From Saccharomycopsis fibuligera x Saccharomycopsis cf. fibuligera (taxonomy: Eukaryota; Ascomycota; Saccharomycetes; Ascoideales; Saccharomycopsidaceae), in assembly GCA_001936135.1 (NCBI GenBank), contig CP012813.1, positions 1,116,001 through 1,180,000 of the forward strand: a stretch of DNA of 64,000 bases. The letters are read 5' to 3'. The notes beneath the pieces were generated by a model, which saw only the letters and a program-made list of their open reading frames with translations, searched no databases and had not been told where the DNA came from. Shown one piece after another: positions 34,597 through 45,741 of this stretch. Within the stretch, counting starts at the first letter, position 1; each line of letters begins with the position of its first letter. Both the position numbers and the translations under genes were made by a program.

Positions 34597-36732
34597 CTAA
34601 GCTTCGGCTAATCCTGGAAATGGCTTCTTCCCATCATTATTGACTTTACCTCTTCCCTCGTCGTCAGTACCTGAGCCTTTCACCACTGTGTTAGTCACAG
34701 TTTTCAATTTCTCCAAAGTTTCACCACGACACACTTTTTCCATCTCGTCTTTGGTCAAAGTTTCGTATTCGAGCAATCCAGTGGCCAATCTTTCCAATTC
34801 TAATCTCTTGGCAGCAATAACTTTTCTGGTCCGTTCCTCACTCTCTTTCAACAACTCCACAACTTCACGATCAGCGGTCTCTCTGATCTTTGGTGACCAA
34901 GAGTCCCATTCGTCCGCCAACCTTACCGGACCAACTTTAGGCGACATACCGTACTGCGTCACCATGGCTCTGGCAATAGCAGTGGCGTTGCTCAAGTCTG
35001 AAGAGCATCCACTAGTAGTGTTTTCTGGCCCATAAATGGTCTCTTCAGCTATTTTCCCGCCCATGGCAACATCCAATCTGGCTAAACACTCCTTCTTGGT
35101 AATATCCACCTTGTCCATTTCTGGCAACTGGAACGTTATCCCCAAGGCACGGCCACGTGGTAAGATAGTAGCCTTGTATAATGATGTGGCACCTGGGGTG
35201 AACATGGCCATGATGGCATGTCCAGCTTCATGATATGCAGTACTTTTTCTCGTTTCTTCAGTCATAATCATGGTTTTCTTAGCAGCGCCCATCAAGATCT
35301 TGTCCTTGGCCCATTCAAAATGTTGCATGCCCACACTAAGAGCGTTTTGTTGCGATGCATAGACAGCAGCTTGATTCACCAAATTCATCAATTCAGCACC
35401 AGAGAGACCCGGGGTACCTCTTGCAATAATCGTGGTGTCAACGTCTGGAGCAACTTCCACATTCTTCATGTGATGTTTCAAAATATCTGATCTACCACGT
35501 ACATCCGGTAAACTAACGTCCACTACCTTATCAAATCTACCTGGTCTAGTCAATGCTTTGTCCAAAGATTCTGGGAAATTCGTGGCCCCAATAATAATGA
35601 TTCCTGAAGTTTGCGAAAATCCGTCCAACTCAACCAATAATTGATTCAATGTTTGCTTAGCGTAAGCTTGGTCCTTAGGATTACGTTTGCCTCCAATAGC
35701 ATCTAATTCATCAATAAAAATAATTGCTGGTGCCTTATCTCTAGCTTGGCCAAATAATTCACGTACTCTTTTAGCACCAACACCAACATACAATTCATCG
35801 AATTCAGATCCAGACATGAAGAAAAATGGGACTCCCGCTTCACCAGCAGTGGCTCTAGCAAGTAAAGTTTTACCAGTACCTGGAGGACCCGTAAGCAAAA
35901 CACCCTTTGGCAACTTACCGCCCAACCCGGTGAATTTGGATGGATCTTTCAAAAATTCGACTATTTCCTCCAATTCGGCACGAGCTTCATCAACACCTTT
36001 CACGTCATCGAATTTGACATTACTCTTACTAACGTCCACTGACCGGTCTTCAATGTCTGAGGACTTGATGATGCTTCCAGCCTCAGTGAGCCAGGCAACA
36101 CCTTCAAGGGACAAGTACACCAAAAATCCAAAAGGAATCAACCATTTAAGGGTCTTGATGATCATTGAAGTCTTGCTTTCGTTGACAATCACGTGTATTG
36201 GTTGATGCTTAGTACCATTAAATCCAAAACCACCACCAGAGCCAAAAGCGTCCCCACTAGCGCCATTGCCAGCACCAGAACCAGCACCAGCCAACTTGCG
36301 TACGCTCTCAGCCTTGGCTTCTTGACCTGTTCTTTCCAACGCTTGAATATAAAAGTTGATACAGTCGGCATTTTTGGCAATGGTTGGAGTCTCAAACCGC
36401 GAAACAATGATTTGCGGATAATTGTTAATCAATAAAGTCTTGTAAAAATCTGCCTGAATATCAGGGTTGGATAAGTTGGTATTAGCGTTTTGCTCTTTTT
36501 GAGCAAGCACCGCATTTGCAATTGTGGAGGCGCTTCTGCGAGAGTACAAAGATCCTAAACTGGTCTGCCTTTTGGTTATTGGAGTAGCGGTTTTGACTGC
36601 GCCATATTTACCAAAACTACTTGCTGAGTGGAGCTGTCTCAATGAAGACAATCCAATTTGCTTTAACAATGACGGGGATGATGATGTCAATAAACCGGAT
36701 CTAAGCGCGGCTTTTGGAAATTTTCTAAGCAT
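34597..36732 (-). CDS. YME1: Yme1, mitochondrial inner-membrane i-AAA protease
   Basis: 711 residues from an ATG at 36732 (S. cerevisiae 747). A basic, Ser/Arg-rich presequence (about 1-70) is followed by a Yme1 N-domain, a membrane segment (about 195-214), an AAA+ module with Walker A GPPGTGKT (282-289), pore loop FMSGSEFDELYVGVG, Walker B IIFIDE (337-342) and second region of homology ALTRPGRFD, then an M41 peptidase with zinc motif HEAGH (501-505) and the third ligand in CSSDLSNA (Asp579). All catalytic residues are intact. It degrades unassembled subunits and intermembrane-space proteins on the outer face of the inner membrane. A Gly-rich insert (about 150-172) lies before the membrane segment. 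I read every codon and found no CTG, which supports the CUG-Ser clade. Confidence 0.95.
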   Translation of the reverse strand: MLRKFPKAALRSGLLTSSSPSLLKQIGLSSLRQLHSASSFGKYGAVKTATPITKRQTSLGSLYSRRSASTIANAVLAQKEQNANTNLSNPDIQADFYKTLLINNYPQIIVSRFETPTIAKNADCINFYIQALERTGQEAKAESVRKLAGAGSGAGNGASGDAFGSGGGFGFNGTKHQPIHVIVNESKTSMIIKTLKWLIPFGFLVYLSLEGVAWLTEAGSIIKSSDIEDRSVDVSKSNVKFDDVKGVDEARAELEEIVEFLKDPSKFTGLGGKLPKGVLLTGPPGTGKTLLARATAGEAGVPFFFMSGSEFDELYVGVGAKRVRELFGQARDKAPAIIFIDELDAIGGKRNPKDQAYAKQTLNQLLVELDGFSQTSGIIIIGATNFPESLDKALTRPGRFDKVVDVSLPDVRGRSDILKHHMKNVEVAPDVDTTIIARGTPGLSGAELMNLVNQAAVYASQQNALSVGMQHFEWAKDKILMGAAKKTMIMTEETRKSTAYHEAGHAIMAMFTPGATSLYKATILPRGRALGITFQLPEMDKVDITKKECLARLDVAMGGKIAEETIYGPENTTSGCSSDLSNATAIARAMVTQYGMSPKVGPVRLADEWDSWSPKIRETADREVVELLKESEERTRKVIAAKRLELERLATGLLEYETLTKDEMEKVCRGETLEKLKTVTNTVVKGSGTDDEGRGKVNNDGKKPFPGLAEA

Positions 36733-37725
36733 TGTGAATGAGCTCTAACGGGTATAGTATTGTAAAAATTGTAGTTGAGTGGTTCTGAATAAGGATGACT
36801 AATGTAAAGTTGTGTTTTTATATTTTTTTTTTGTTTTTGTTTTTGTTTTTGTAATCTTTTTTTCGTTTTTGATTATTAGCAATTTGATATTTTGCTAGTT
36901 GATCAATTGGCTAGTAGATGATGCAAATGAGATACAAGCGACTCGGGGAATTGGCTGAGCCGGCTTGATCTTTATAATATGTTACGTTGCTAGTGAATAA
37001 TCCAATGAAGAGACCCTAGTAAACAATATTGGCAATTGTTAATATCTTGCCGTTACCGACAATTGAATTTGCAAATTAAACTTGGACCGAGACCTTTAGA
37101 ATGTTGATTGCCCGATAACTCAACTGATAAACGATAGATGGATCTCTGAAATACCTCGACTATCTCAAGGTAACTATAACCAACCAAGTAAGATAGATCA
37201 AAAGTATAAATTGGTGAATAAAAAAAAAAAAAAAAAAAAAAAAAAGAAGGTCTGTTTTAGGGAACAACTTTTCGGGGGCGCACACACTTGAAATCAAAAA
37301 CAAACTCTGGGATGTTCATCCACCAACTCACTAACTGACGCCTTTACCTTTTTTTTTTTTTTTCGCTCTTTCTTTCGTTCTTTCCTGGCAGTTCTTTTTT
37401 TTTTCTGGTGGCAACGGAGCCCTCGGTACGTTCGCTTGTATCACGTTACGTACACACCGGCATTTCCTGTCCCCAACAACTCCACAAGCCATGGGGCCAT
37501 TACATAAATGCTAAGCGCACTAGGGTATATATAACTTAACCAATATGATCACATTCTCTGTCAAATTGTTGTTTCCAATTTACAATCAGACTAAATATAT
37601 TATACTTGTGAATACTTTGGTTAATACATCAAATCGTAAAATTAGATGAATTAGTGACTACAGTGAATGCAAAAGGAACAAACAAGTATCGATAAGGTAT
37701 ATTAATAAACTAGAAATTAATCTAT
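36733..37725. other. Intergenic region: YME1 promoter and MTR10 3' flank
   Basis: About 1 kb with no gene. It holds TTTTTG repeats near 36830-36853, an A run near 37221-37245 and T runs near 37350-37364. Confidence 0.5.
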
Positions 37726-40700
37726 TCAAGCATTATCAATATTATTGTTATTTACATTTTTTCTCACATAATATCCAATAAAATCCTTCAACGACATCTT
37801 GAACTTTCTGAAATTCTTTGAGCTTAAAGCAGTTTCAACTCCAGAAAGCACTTTGAATTTTTCTTGGGTGCTAACGGTATTGGCTGGCAAATCATCAATG
37901 CAAAACTCAACCCACACTTTAATCAAGCCAACGTCGTTATTAGAAACGGCAAAAATCAATTTCACAAGCTTGGAAATCAAGTCATAAGTTTCGTATTTTG
38001 CATCAACTGGGAACTTAAAAAGCAATCCCTTAAAGCAAATGTTAAACAATAACAAGGCATTAGTATCAACTGATGAATTAGTGGCGCCACTTGGTGGACT
38101 GAGCAAATATTTGCAAACAAGCTCTCTGATATCCGCTGGGTTTTCTCTGTAAAGTGACACTGGCGGCACTTCATTACCCCAGGAGATAAAGTCCATAATA
38201 TATCTAATAACGCTGACAATAGGATCATACTTATCCAAGTTAAGACTTAGAATGGCAATTTGGAAACTGTGTTGAGATAATGAATCATTGATGGCGAGTT
38301 CTGGGAGAAGTTTGAATGGGAAGTATGTTAAAAGGTCGCCCATCATTCTAAAGAAATCTTCGATTTTATCTTCAATGTTAATCAACTTATCCACTATTGT
38401 TTTGCGTTCAGTTTCCACAAGCTCGTAAGATCCTGTTTGAGCATTGGACAATAATAGAGTGATGTTGACATCTTTGAAATACTCATTCAACCATGCAAGG
38501 AAAAGCTGGCCTTGAAGTTTACCGAAATCGTAAACCACTTGCTTGACTTCATCATTGACGTAATCGTCATTAAATTCTCTAATGATAATACCTGTTATCC
38601 ACAAGTAACAGCCAAATTTAGTAGTTTTGTAGCCTTCATTAACAAGATCAATAATTTGAGTCAAAATTGGAATCAAGTAAGTAGTGAAATTTTCGATTTG
38701 AGTACGCAAAAACTTGATTAGCCTTTCTGAAACTTTAAAACTGAGCTTGAAATTGTCAAAAAGTAGCTGAATCACTGGATAAATTTCAATAACCAAATCA
38801 GCTATTTTGTTCGTATTGGCTTGTGGATCCTTTGGTTTCAAAATAGATAGCAAAACGGTAACTAACTCAATTTTATCAGCAATGTTTTTATAAATTTCAT
38901 CTTCTTCATTCTTAGTTTGGTTTAGTTGAGCAGCATTTTCAGCATATACGCTCAATTCTTTCAAAGTTGGTTCTATGAAAATTTTGGCACTATTGTATAC
39001 AGCTTCGTCGGATTCTTGCGAATAAATGATATGGGCAAAACCATCAGTGATCTCATACAAGCTGGTAAGATCCAAAAGTGGGTTGTTTCTCACTGTAATA
39101 TAAAAGTCGAAAAATTCGTTCAAGTAAGGAATCAATAAATCACAACAATCTTGACAGAAAAACATTAACGAATTGGATGCTGCAGTAACAATTTCCTTTT
39201 GAGAATCATTCAATGAGACATTTTGTTCACCACTCAAGACATTTGTCAAGTTATGTAATATGAAATCCAATTGCGGTTTCAAAAAATTTGCATGGTAATA
39301 TGTGTACTCTGAGTATCTACCAAACACTAAGATGATTGCGTATTTGATTTTATTGAAATGAATAATTTTGGAATTTGACTGTATCAATTGCAAAAGTAAT
39401 TCAAAAGTTTGATTTAACATGGCGTTATCTTCTCGGGGGTTAACTTCTTTAGCCATTGATCTCATGGAAAATAATGGAGCTTCCACATCTTGCCATGTAA
39501 GATTGGCACCATCATTTTGTGCAATCTGTTGAATTTTATTGAAAGGCACCGCAAGGGCTTCATTTGCACCAACTATGTAACAACACTCTTTCAAAACATC
39601 GCCCATTTCGTATCTAAAATCTTTGAATTTTTCTTCTGATTCTAAATCACCATCAAACAATTCTCTAGTAGTTTCATTGCCATTTTGCAGCCCATTGTCT
39701 GATTCTGGATACCTGAGTTGCTCAATTATAATCTCAGTTAATCTATGGTAAACGGGAACAAATATTTGTCTTTGTTCAGAGTATGTAGGAGAAGCGAGCA
39801 AGCTGGAAGACAAGTACCAAAAATTGAATGTGTACTTGATGATGTCTAAATCTTCTCTATACTCGCAACATTTCAAAAGAATTTCAATCAACTCTTTGAA
39901 GTATTCTGGGTTTTTGATAATAAATGCATTCCATGATTCGCCAATTTCAACAAATAATCTAGCTAATCCATTCACAATTTCAAAGTTGTCAAAGTTGTTG
40001 AATAGCAAAGGTCTAACTTTTATAAGTTCTTGATACAATTTGGATATAAGCTCAATGTTTTCAATATCCTTGGTTTCTTTAATGATCGAAATCAATGCTT
40101 CTATAGACAATTCGAAATTTTGTTCATGTAAAAGGTTGTTGAAAATTAATTGATAAAGTGGTTCTGTAGATAAAATTTTTGTAATTGGGATCTCTGCAAT
40201 CCATGAATTGAGACAGTCTAAGACTGCAGCGCTAATTTGTTTGTTATTTGCCGTTGATAATTGAATCAATAATTGCAAAACTTTTGATCTGTTTTTAGTG
40301 ATCAAAACATCAGTTCGAGCTTGAAATTCATTATCTGTTAATGGAGTCTTGTTGATATCAGAACATTCTTCTGGCAAAATTTTTAAAAATTCAAGCAACG
40401 ATGCCAAATATGAGTCAGTCAAGCTTGAATTCTGTTGCGACAGGTTCTCAAACACTGAAATAATGTCACTGACTGGATTGTCCCAAGACAAGTGCTGTAA
40501 AGCTAAACTAACCAAGGAAATATTGAGTTGGGTACGAATCACCTTTATGTTTTGTGTGGTGTAAATGAGAATCAAGTTGAGCAAAGAGTCTTTAAGATCA
40601 GAAACGTTTTCCTGAGGTAGTTGGGCCAAATTAAAATTGATTTTGGCTCTCAATGTTTGTGCGGCAAAAAGTTTTGTTTGGATATCGAACTTAGCGCTGT

Positions 40701-40851
40701 CGTCATTCAATATTAGATGAGATATGGTCCATGCTTCGTTGGACAAGCGGTATTGTTGTAAGTAGTTATTGGCCTGTTGCTTGGCAGAGTACTCTGCGTT
40801 GGAGTACATAGTCGCCAAAGCATTTTGAAGCTGGCTCACTTGCTGATCCAT
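37726..40851 (-). CDS. MTR10: Mtr10, importin-beta family nuclear import receptor
   Basis: 1041 residues from an ATG at 40851 (S. cerevisiae 972). The N-terminal importin-beta region has the Mtr10/transportin-3 pattern: the first repeat SNEAWTISHLIL, then FAAQTLRAKINFNL, LNISLVSLALQ, and LEFLKILPEECSD; further on LDCLNSWIAEIPI. The rest is HEAT-repeat helical solenoid without other domains. Mtr10 imports the SR-like shuttling mRNA-binding protein Npl3 and takes part in tRNA and telomerase RNA trafficking in yeast; RanGTP releases cargo in the nucleus. It is divergent from PRP11 across a 338-base gap. Confidence 0.88.
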   Translation of the reverse strand: MDQQVSQLQNALATMYSNAEYSAKQQANNYLQQYRLSNEAWTISHLILNDDSAKFDIQTKLFAAQTLRAKINFNLAQLPQENVSDLKDSLLNLILIYTTQNIKVIRTQLNISLVSLALQHLSWDNPVSDIISVFENLSQQNSSLTDSYLASLLEFLKILPEECSDINKTPLTDNEFQARTDVLITKNRSKVLQLLIQLSTANNKQISAAVLDCLNSWIAEIPITKILSTEPLYQLIFNNLLHEQNFELSIEALISIIKETKDIENIELISKLYQELIKVRPLLFNNFDNFEIVNGLARLFVEIGESWNAFIIKNPEYFKELIEILLKCCEYREDLDIIKYTFNFWYLSSSLLASPTYSEQRQIFVPVYHRLTEIIIEQLRYPESDNGLQNGNETTRELFDGDLESEEKFKDFRYEMGDVLKECCYIVGANEALAVPFNKIQQIAQNDGANLTWQDVEAPLFSMRSMAKEVNPREDNAMLNQTFELLLQLIQSNSKIIHFNKIKYAIILVFGRYSEYTYYHANFLKPQLDFILHNLTNVLSGEQNVSLNDSQKEIVTAASNSLMFFCQDCCDLLIPYLNEFFDFYITVRNNPLLDLTSLYEITDGFAHIIYSQESDEAVYNSAKIFIEPTLKELSVYAENAAQLNQTKNEEDEIYKNIADKIELVTVLLSILKPKDPQANTNKIADLVIEIYPVIQLLFDNFKLSFKVSERLIKFLRTQIENFTTYLIPILTQIIDLVNEGYKTTKFGCYLWITGIIIREFNDDYVNDEVKQVVYDFGKLQGQLFLAWLNEYFKDVNITLLLSNAQTGSYELVETERKTIVDKLINIEDKIEDFFRMMGDLLTYFPFKLLPELAINDSLSQHSFQIAILSLNLDKYDPIVSVIRYIMDFISWGNEVPPVSLYRENPADIRELVCKYLLSPPSGATNSSVDTNALLLFNICFKGLLFKFPVDAKYETYDLISKLVKLIFAVSNNDVGLIKVWVEFCIDDLPANTVSTQEKFKVLSGVETALSSKNFRKFKMSLKDFIGYYVRKNVNNNNIDNA

Positions 40852-41189
40852 GGTGCCTTGGGGTTGTGTTGTTGTGTGACTTAAGCTGTGTCTCCATCAC
40901 TTTCAAAGGGTACAATTTGTCTGATACAATGGCAAAAGCCAAAAGATGAATATTTGCAAAATATACGTTGTGAGCACTGCTATCAGACATTATTCGGGTA
41001 ACCCTTTGCAGCAGCATATTTTACAACATGTATACTCAACGAGTAAGTATAATAGAATAATATCAATAGGAACTTTAAGATGACTTACAAATAGAAATTA
41101 TTGACACATTTTTCAACCCACAGTTTGCTTGATCCAATAGCGCATCGCCTCAGACACCGAAGCATACAGGATATAATTTACCACATTCC
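40852..41189. promoter_or_regulatory. Short divergent promoter, MTR10 / PRP11
   Basis: A 338-base shared promoter. A GTAAGT at 41043-41048 and a CACAG at 41118-41122 could form a 5'-leader intron for PRP11, but no branch-point consensus lies between them, so this is weak. No gene is seen. Confidence 0.45.
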
Positions 41190-41909
41190 ATGGACTACCA
41201 AAACAGAGTTGGCAACAAGCAAGGTGGCGGTGGTCTTGCCTCATCTCAAGAGACCAATGCTGCTCGTCGTGCCAGAGTTCGCGAATTGCTCTCCAGTTCA
41301 CAAAATTTCATTGAAAATGATCCTTATGTTTTCCGTAACCATTTAGGACTTCTTGAATGCAAGCTATGTTTGACTACGCACATCTCTGAATCTTCGTTCT
41401 TGATCCATATCCAGGGCAAAAAGCACCAGTCCAACTTGATGCGCCGTCAGCACAAGATTGAGCAACATTCGCAGAATAAATTACATCAACAACAACAGTA
41501 TTCGCTACAAAAGCAGGGATTGTTTGGAATTAGTAATGTAAAGAAGAAGCAGTACGTTAAGATTGGCACTCCTGGTTACCAGATCAAGAAAATAAGGCAC
41601 CCAATCACTGAACAGTTGGGAATATTGGTGGTTGTGAATTTCCCCAAGATTGCAGACCAAGTGAAGCCATTGCATCGATTCATGAGCTACTATGAGCAGA
41701 AAGTCGAGGTGATTGGTGAAGAAGACAGCGCAGCAGAAGTGAATAAGTTTCAATACTTGATTATAAGCGCTGAGCCATATGAGAATATCTGTATCAAAAT
41801 ACCTAACCGTCCAATTGATAGGACTAAAGAGAATAATACGGGATTGTGGGACTATTGGGATGCAGATGTGAAGAGGTACTATTTGCAGTTTTTCTTTAGA
41901 GGAATATAG
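41190..41909 (+). CDS. PRP11: Prp11, SF3a66-type splicing factor of the U2 snRNP
   Basis: 239 residues from an ATG at 41190. The start MDYQNRVGNKQGGGGLAS is the conserved Prp11/SF3A2 N-terminus. A matrin-type C2H2 zinc finger follows at about 54-80: LECKLCLTTHISESSFLIH then GKKHQSN (Cys-x2-Cys ... His-x5-His). The C-terminal half (YQIKKIRHP, VVVNFPKI, NIAFKIPN-like ICIKIPN) matches the SF3a66 core. The protein joins Prp9 and Prp21 in SF3a, which stabilises U2 at the branch point. No CTG among its codons. The end FFRGI is complete and the length is close to the S. cerevisiae protein (266). Confidence 0.92.
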   Translation: MDYQNRVGNKQGGGGLASSQETNAARRARVRELLSSSQNFIENDPYVFRNHLGLLECKLCLTTHISESSFLIHIQGKKHQSNLMRRQHKIEQHSQNKLHQQQQYSLQKQGLFGISNVKKKQYVKIGTPGYQIKKIRHPITEQLGILVVVNFPKIADQVKPLHRFMSYYEQKVEVIGEEDSAAEVNKFQYLIISAEPYENICIKIPNRPIDRTKENNTGLWDYWDADVKRYYLQFFFRGI

Positions 41910-43309
41910 TCAAAAGGGCGTAATTTATCATGTGGTTTACGAGACTACTGTGATGTGTCTTTTTGGGAAGTTTTGTTTTGACAAAGTATTAGCACCGACC
42001 TCATACAACTTTTATAGAATTGTTTCACTAATTGTACCTTAGGTTTTAATAATTTTACAGCTTGTCTATGAACAAGTCTTGACACTATATTTAATAGTCG
42101 GCTAGTTTTTCAGCTTCATAATATACACGTAGACACATTAGTTGGTATTTTAATTTTGTGATTTTGTGATTTGTTGTCGAGATAATGAAATAGCAGCAAT
42201 TATGGTAGCAAAAATCACGCTAAATCACCTTGAACTTATAATAGAATTAACTTGAAATTTGGACAAATTTTTTGAAGAAAAGAAATACAGGTTGACATAT
42301 TTGTAGGCAAGCGTTTTAGCTGAAATACAAATATAAGGTGAAGTCAGGTGCTCTCCTAGGAAACTGACAAATATGACATTATAGGCCCCTTTTTGTAAAC
42401 ATATAATAACGCCATAGAAAGTTATAGAAAGTTTTTTAAGAGTTTTAGTTTTGGTTTTCGTATGTTGTGAATTGTCGACAAGATACTAAAACGATACGTC
42501 AATTCTTCGAGAAAAGGCTAAAGCAAAGTAATTTGAGAAAGTAAATGGTCTGAGGATGATATAATGGGTTGAGTTTACTTACCAGTTAAGTCAAAGAATT
42601 CTTATATGAATGGTTACTGTGTGTAATAATAATAATAATGATAATAATGATAATAATGATAAAAATTCAAACTAGACGAAAAAAAAATAAAAAAGAAAAA
42701 GGAAAAACTAATTATAACAGTGTGAAAAGTATTTAGAAAAATGGCATGAAGTATAGAAAAACAAAATGACAAATGGCAAATGACAAATTAATAATTAAAT
42801 TTATCCTTGCCACTCAAAATCTCAAGTTTTTTTTTGCTTCATAGATAGAAGTAGACAATATTGATGGTGAGATAAAAAAAATGCTTTATCTATGTTGTTT
42901 TTTTTTGATATTGAGCTGATACGTACAAACATCGTAACTTGTAAAATAATGATGACAATAGTGATAATAGTGCACTAGTGACGTGAAACATCATTGATAA
43001 TTTCCGCAGTGTTGTTTGTTTATTTGACATTTTTACTTTTTTTTTCTTTTAAGGATGTAGTATAGTATTATTTTACAATATCTTGACTTCATGTAAAAAT
43101 TTAGGAACTATTTTACAATGTAACCACACCGCCCCTTCAGCTTTAACTCTTTTTTTTATTAATTCATTGATAACATAGGCCAGTTGGGCCTAGTTTCAAA
43201 CTTTATAAAAGTTGAAATCAACACAACTTCTTAGTGACAGCAGTCCCTTAACGGTCATTTGATAATTCGCAATTGTGTGGGCGCAAAACTGAATGATTGA
43301 ACAATTGAC
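41910..43309. other. Intergenic region between PRP11 and the complex I gene
   Basis: About 1.4 kb between convergent genes with no recognised gene. It is very AT-rich, with TAATAATGA-type repeats at about 42623-42662. Confidence 0.5.
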
Positions 43310-43839
43310 TTAGTAATGGCCTGGGATTGGCTCTTCCAAGGAAGGAGGAATGTTTCTTTCGAATTTAGTACCACCTGGTCTGCTAGCTGGGATGATTGGA
43401 TCTGGATGTCTGTATTTGTGCAACAATGCTTCGGTCTTGTTTATAACATCCTAAACAATTATGTTAGTAAATTGATACCACAATAAAAGAAGAACTTGGA
43501 AAACATGTTGTAAAAAAAAAATCAAAAAAGAAAAAAAGCCTTATGTTGATGATGCTAACCAGCCACTAAGAAGGCTGCAATTATTCAGCCATGTCAAAGA
43601 TACAAGATTAAGATCACCGACATTGCACACGTCTGTCCAACTCAATCAATGAAACATACCTCTAGCTTTCTTGGGTCATTGATGTGTTTGTTAGCGTCAA
43701 ATGACTGTCTTATTTCGACGGCTTTCTTTCTGTATAAGTCACGTCTATTGATCCATGAGTAAGAGAGCTTCAAAGCACGACGATACAACAAGGCAACCAC
43801 TTTTCTATTGGCATCAGTGTATGGGAGAAGACCAGACAT
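43310..43839 (-). CDS. Complex I LYR-family subunit, NDUFB9/B22 type, two exons
   Basis: Exon 1 is 43660-43839 (60 codons, ATG at 43839) and exon 2 is 43450 down to 43310 (46 codons plus TAA). The 209-base intron has a GTATGT donor at 43659-43654, a perfect TACTAAC branch site at 43469-43463 and a TTTAG acceptor at 43451. The junction is in phase 0 and the 106-residue product reads through. It begins MSGLLPYTDANRKVVALLYRR, contains the LYR motif (LYRRALK) and a second basic patch (NRRDLYRKKA), and ends PIPGHY. This matches NDUFB9 (B22; NB2M-like in Yarrowia), an accessory subunit in the membrane arm of NADH dehydrogenase that binds mitochondrial acyl carrier protein through LYR. The unspliced ORF stops after 65 codons inside the intron. 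Confidence 0.85.
43451..43659 (-). other. Spliceosomal intron in the complex I subunit gene
   Basis: The donor GTATGT, branch site TACTAAC and acceptor TTTAG are all at consensus. The branch A sits about 14 bases before the acceptor. Splicing restores a continuous frame of 106 codons. Confidence 0.88.
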
Positions 43840-45240
43840 TGTGTACTATATTATATTGTGTGGTATTATGATATACTGTCTGTGCAAATTCTTGATACCT
43901 TGACTCAAAAGTTACGAGGTCTTTAACAATAACGATAGTGATGATAATGGCCGATATTTCGTGGAGACGATGACAGTATAGCTACAGAATTGTGTAGATT
44001 TTTTTTTTTTTTTTTCTATATCAATTCGCTTGGATTATTTCGCCTTTTCTTTCATTGGCTAGCAAACTTTCATGGGGGCTCCTAACAAACCCTTAGTCAT
44101 TGCTTACTTATGAAAAATGCAAGACCGTTTTGTTTGTCACGTGTACGGAGGTAGTGGTGTACCAATTTCACGGTTCTAATGTTCTCAACTTCCTTGAGTT
44201 GCACTTGGCAGAGAGAAAACTCCAGTATAGTTTCTAGCTAGAGAATCTCAATACCATTCAATGGCTAACTTGACTCCTAGCCCAGAATAGCTACGAAAAA
44301 TAACGCCATCTGCAGTAAGTGGGCAGTGCTATTGAGATATTCAGTCAATGAATGCATGTTTATGGAACACCACCTCCACCTCAGTTAACTGTAGTTTCTT
44401 TGATGGTCTACATCAAATAATGATCGCTAGAATTATTTCGATGGTTGGTTGGTCTTTCTGAGATGAAGCATCTAAAAGTTGATCTTTCTGCATTATCTCA
44501 AATGATTGGCGAATTGTAGCTGATTCACCAATTGTTTATTTTGAGCACTGAGTAATCTGATGCGTCTTGTTTGAGGTTTACCATTCCTATTCCGTTGTCA
44601 TATTACAACAAAGGCTAATAGAAAAACATAAGTCGACTTCGTCCATTAACGAAACATTAACTCAAGTAACAGATTAGTTCTTCTAAAATTGCGAACTCTG
44701 TGCAGTAATGTTAGACTATATTTTGCCCTTTTACTCTTTGAACATAAAACACACTGCAGCTCGGCTTTGACTACTTAATTCTGAAAACTTACAAATCCCA
44801 TCCCCCCAAAAATTTACCACCTGTCTAATATGTCAAAATGGTTGTCAAAAAACGCACTACAACGTAAAATGTATTAATGAGCTGAAAACTAAAAATATTT
44901 CTCGGGATACGTTTGACAGCTAAGCGGTTTTAGTTGCACTTGTGACTCTTGCCTGAAATTCCCAACTTTTTTTGTTGTCTCTTTCTGTAATTTTTCCGGT
45001 ATCAAAAAGTTTGCAACGCTAGTGTTCAAACCTATCTGAAGAATCTGCGCATAACCTCTACTTACCTATAAATTGCTTTGAGATCAAGGTATTAGAAGCA
45101 GTACCTCTTTGGATGAATTTGCGGCGTTTTCCGAGGAGTGCGCTATATTACACTAGTGCTGCAAATGGTTGCCTTCAGCGTAGACATGCTCTAGAGCGTA
45201 TCTGCACACTGCTGTGCTGGTAATAAAAGAAGGAAAATTT

Positions 45241-45741
45241 TCAGCCGCACCATATCAGCACAGTGTTTCTCGAAACTTTTCCTAATTGGATCGCTACAAT
45301 ACTGGAAATGCACCGCGATAGTTTGCTACTGAGAGCCAATAATAAGGAAAGCGTGTATAATATTATGAAAGATCCTCCACCATCCTCCGAACCGGTCGGG
45401 AGCACATTGGAGCATAAAGAATAGCTTAAAACATACTGACGAGGAACGCAATGCAGCCGCAATACAACCGCAATAATAATTACGATTATAATCCTCACTA
45501 AAAAATTGGGATAAGTAACACGCAAAGAAACACAAAGCTCAAACCCAATTATTGCTAACAATTGTTGATCTTTTCTTGTATTGAAAGACAGCAAGGCCGG
45601 AAAAACTGCCTTCCGCAAGCCACCATTTAGTAGGCAGCAAGGAACTCGACGTGCGCTCAAACGAAGCACCGCGGGTTCCGGTGCTGTTTGTAAAACATTG
45701 TGGTATAATATACAAGACAATTCTCGTATATTGGTGCTCAT
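45241..45741 (-). CDS. Weak orphan ORF, 166 codons
   Basis: From the ATG at 45741 the ORF runs 166 codons. It has a very hydrophobic middle (RIIIVIIIAVVLRL) and no recognisable domain. It contains a perfect 7-base stem with a 7-base loop (45665-45685, AGCACCG/CGGTGCT). It may be chance, since the gap is nearly 5 kb. Confidence 0.15.
   Translation of the reverse strand: MSTNIRELSCILYHNVLQTAPEPAVLRLSARRVPCCLLNGGLRKAVFPALLSFNTRKDQQLLAIIGFELCVSLRVTYPNFLVRIIIVIIIAVVLRLHCVPRQYVLSYSLCSNVLPTGSEDGGGSFIILYTLSLLLALSSKLSRCISSIVAIQLGKVSRNTVLIWCG

Noticed and set aside
41043-41122. 5'-leader intron of PRP11
   Set aside because: Donor-like and acceptor-like sequences exist, but no TACTAAC-type branch site lies between them.
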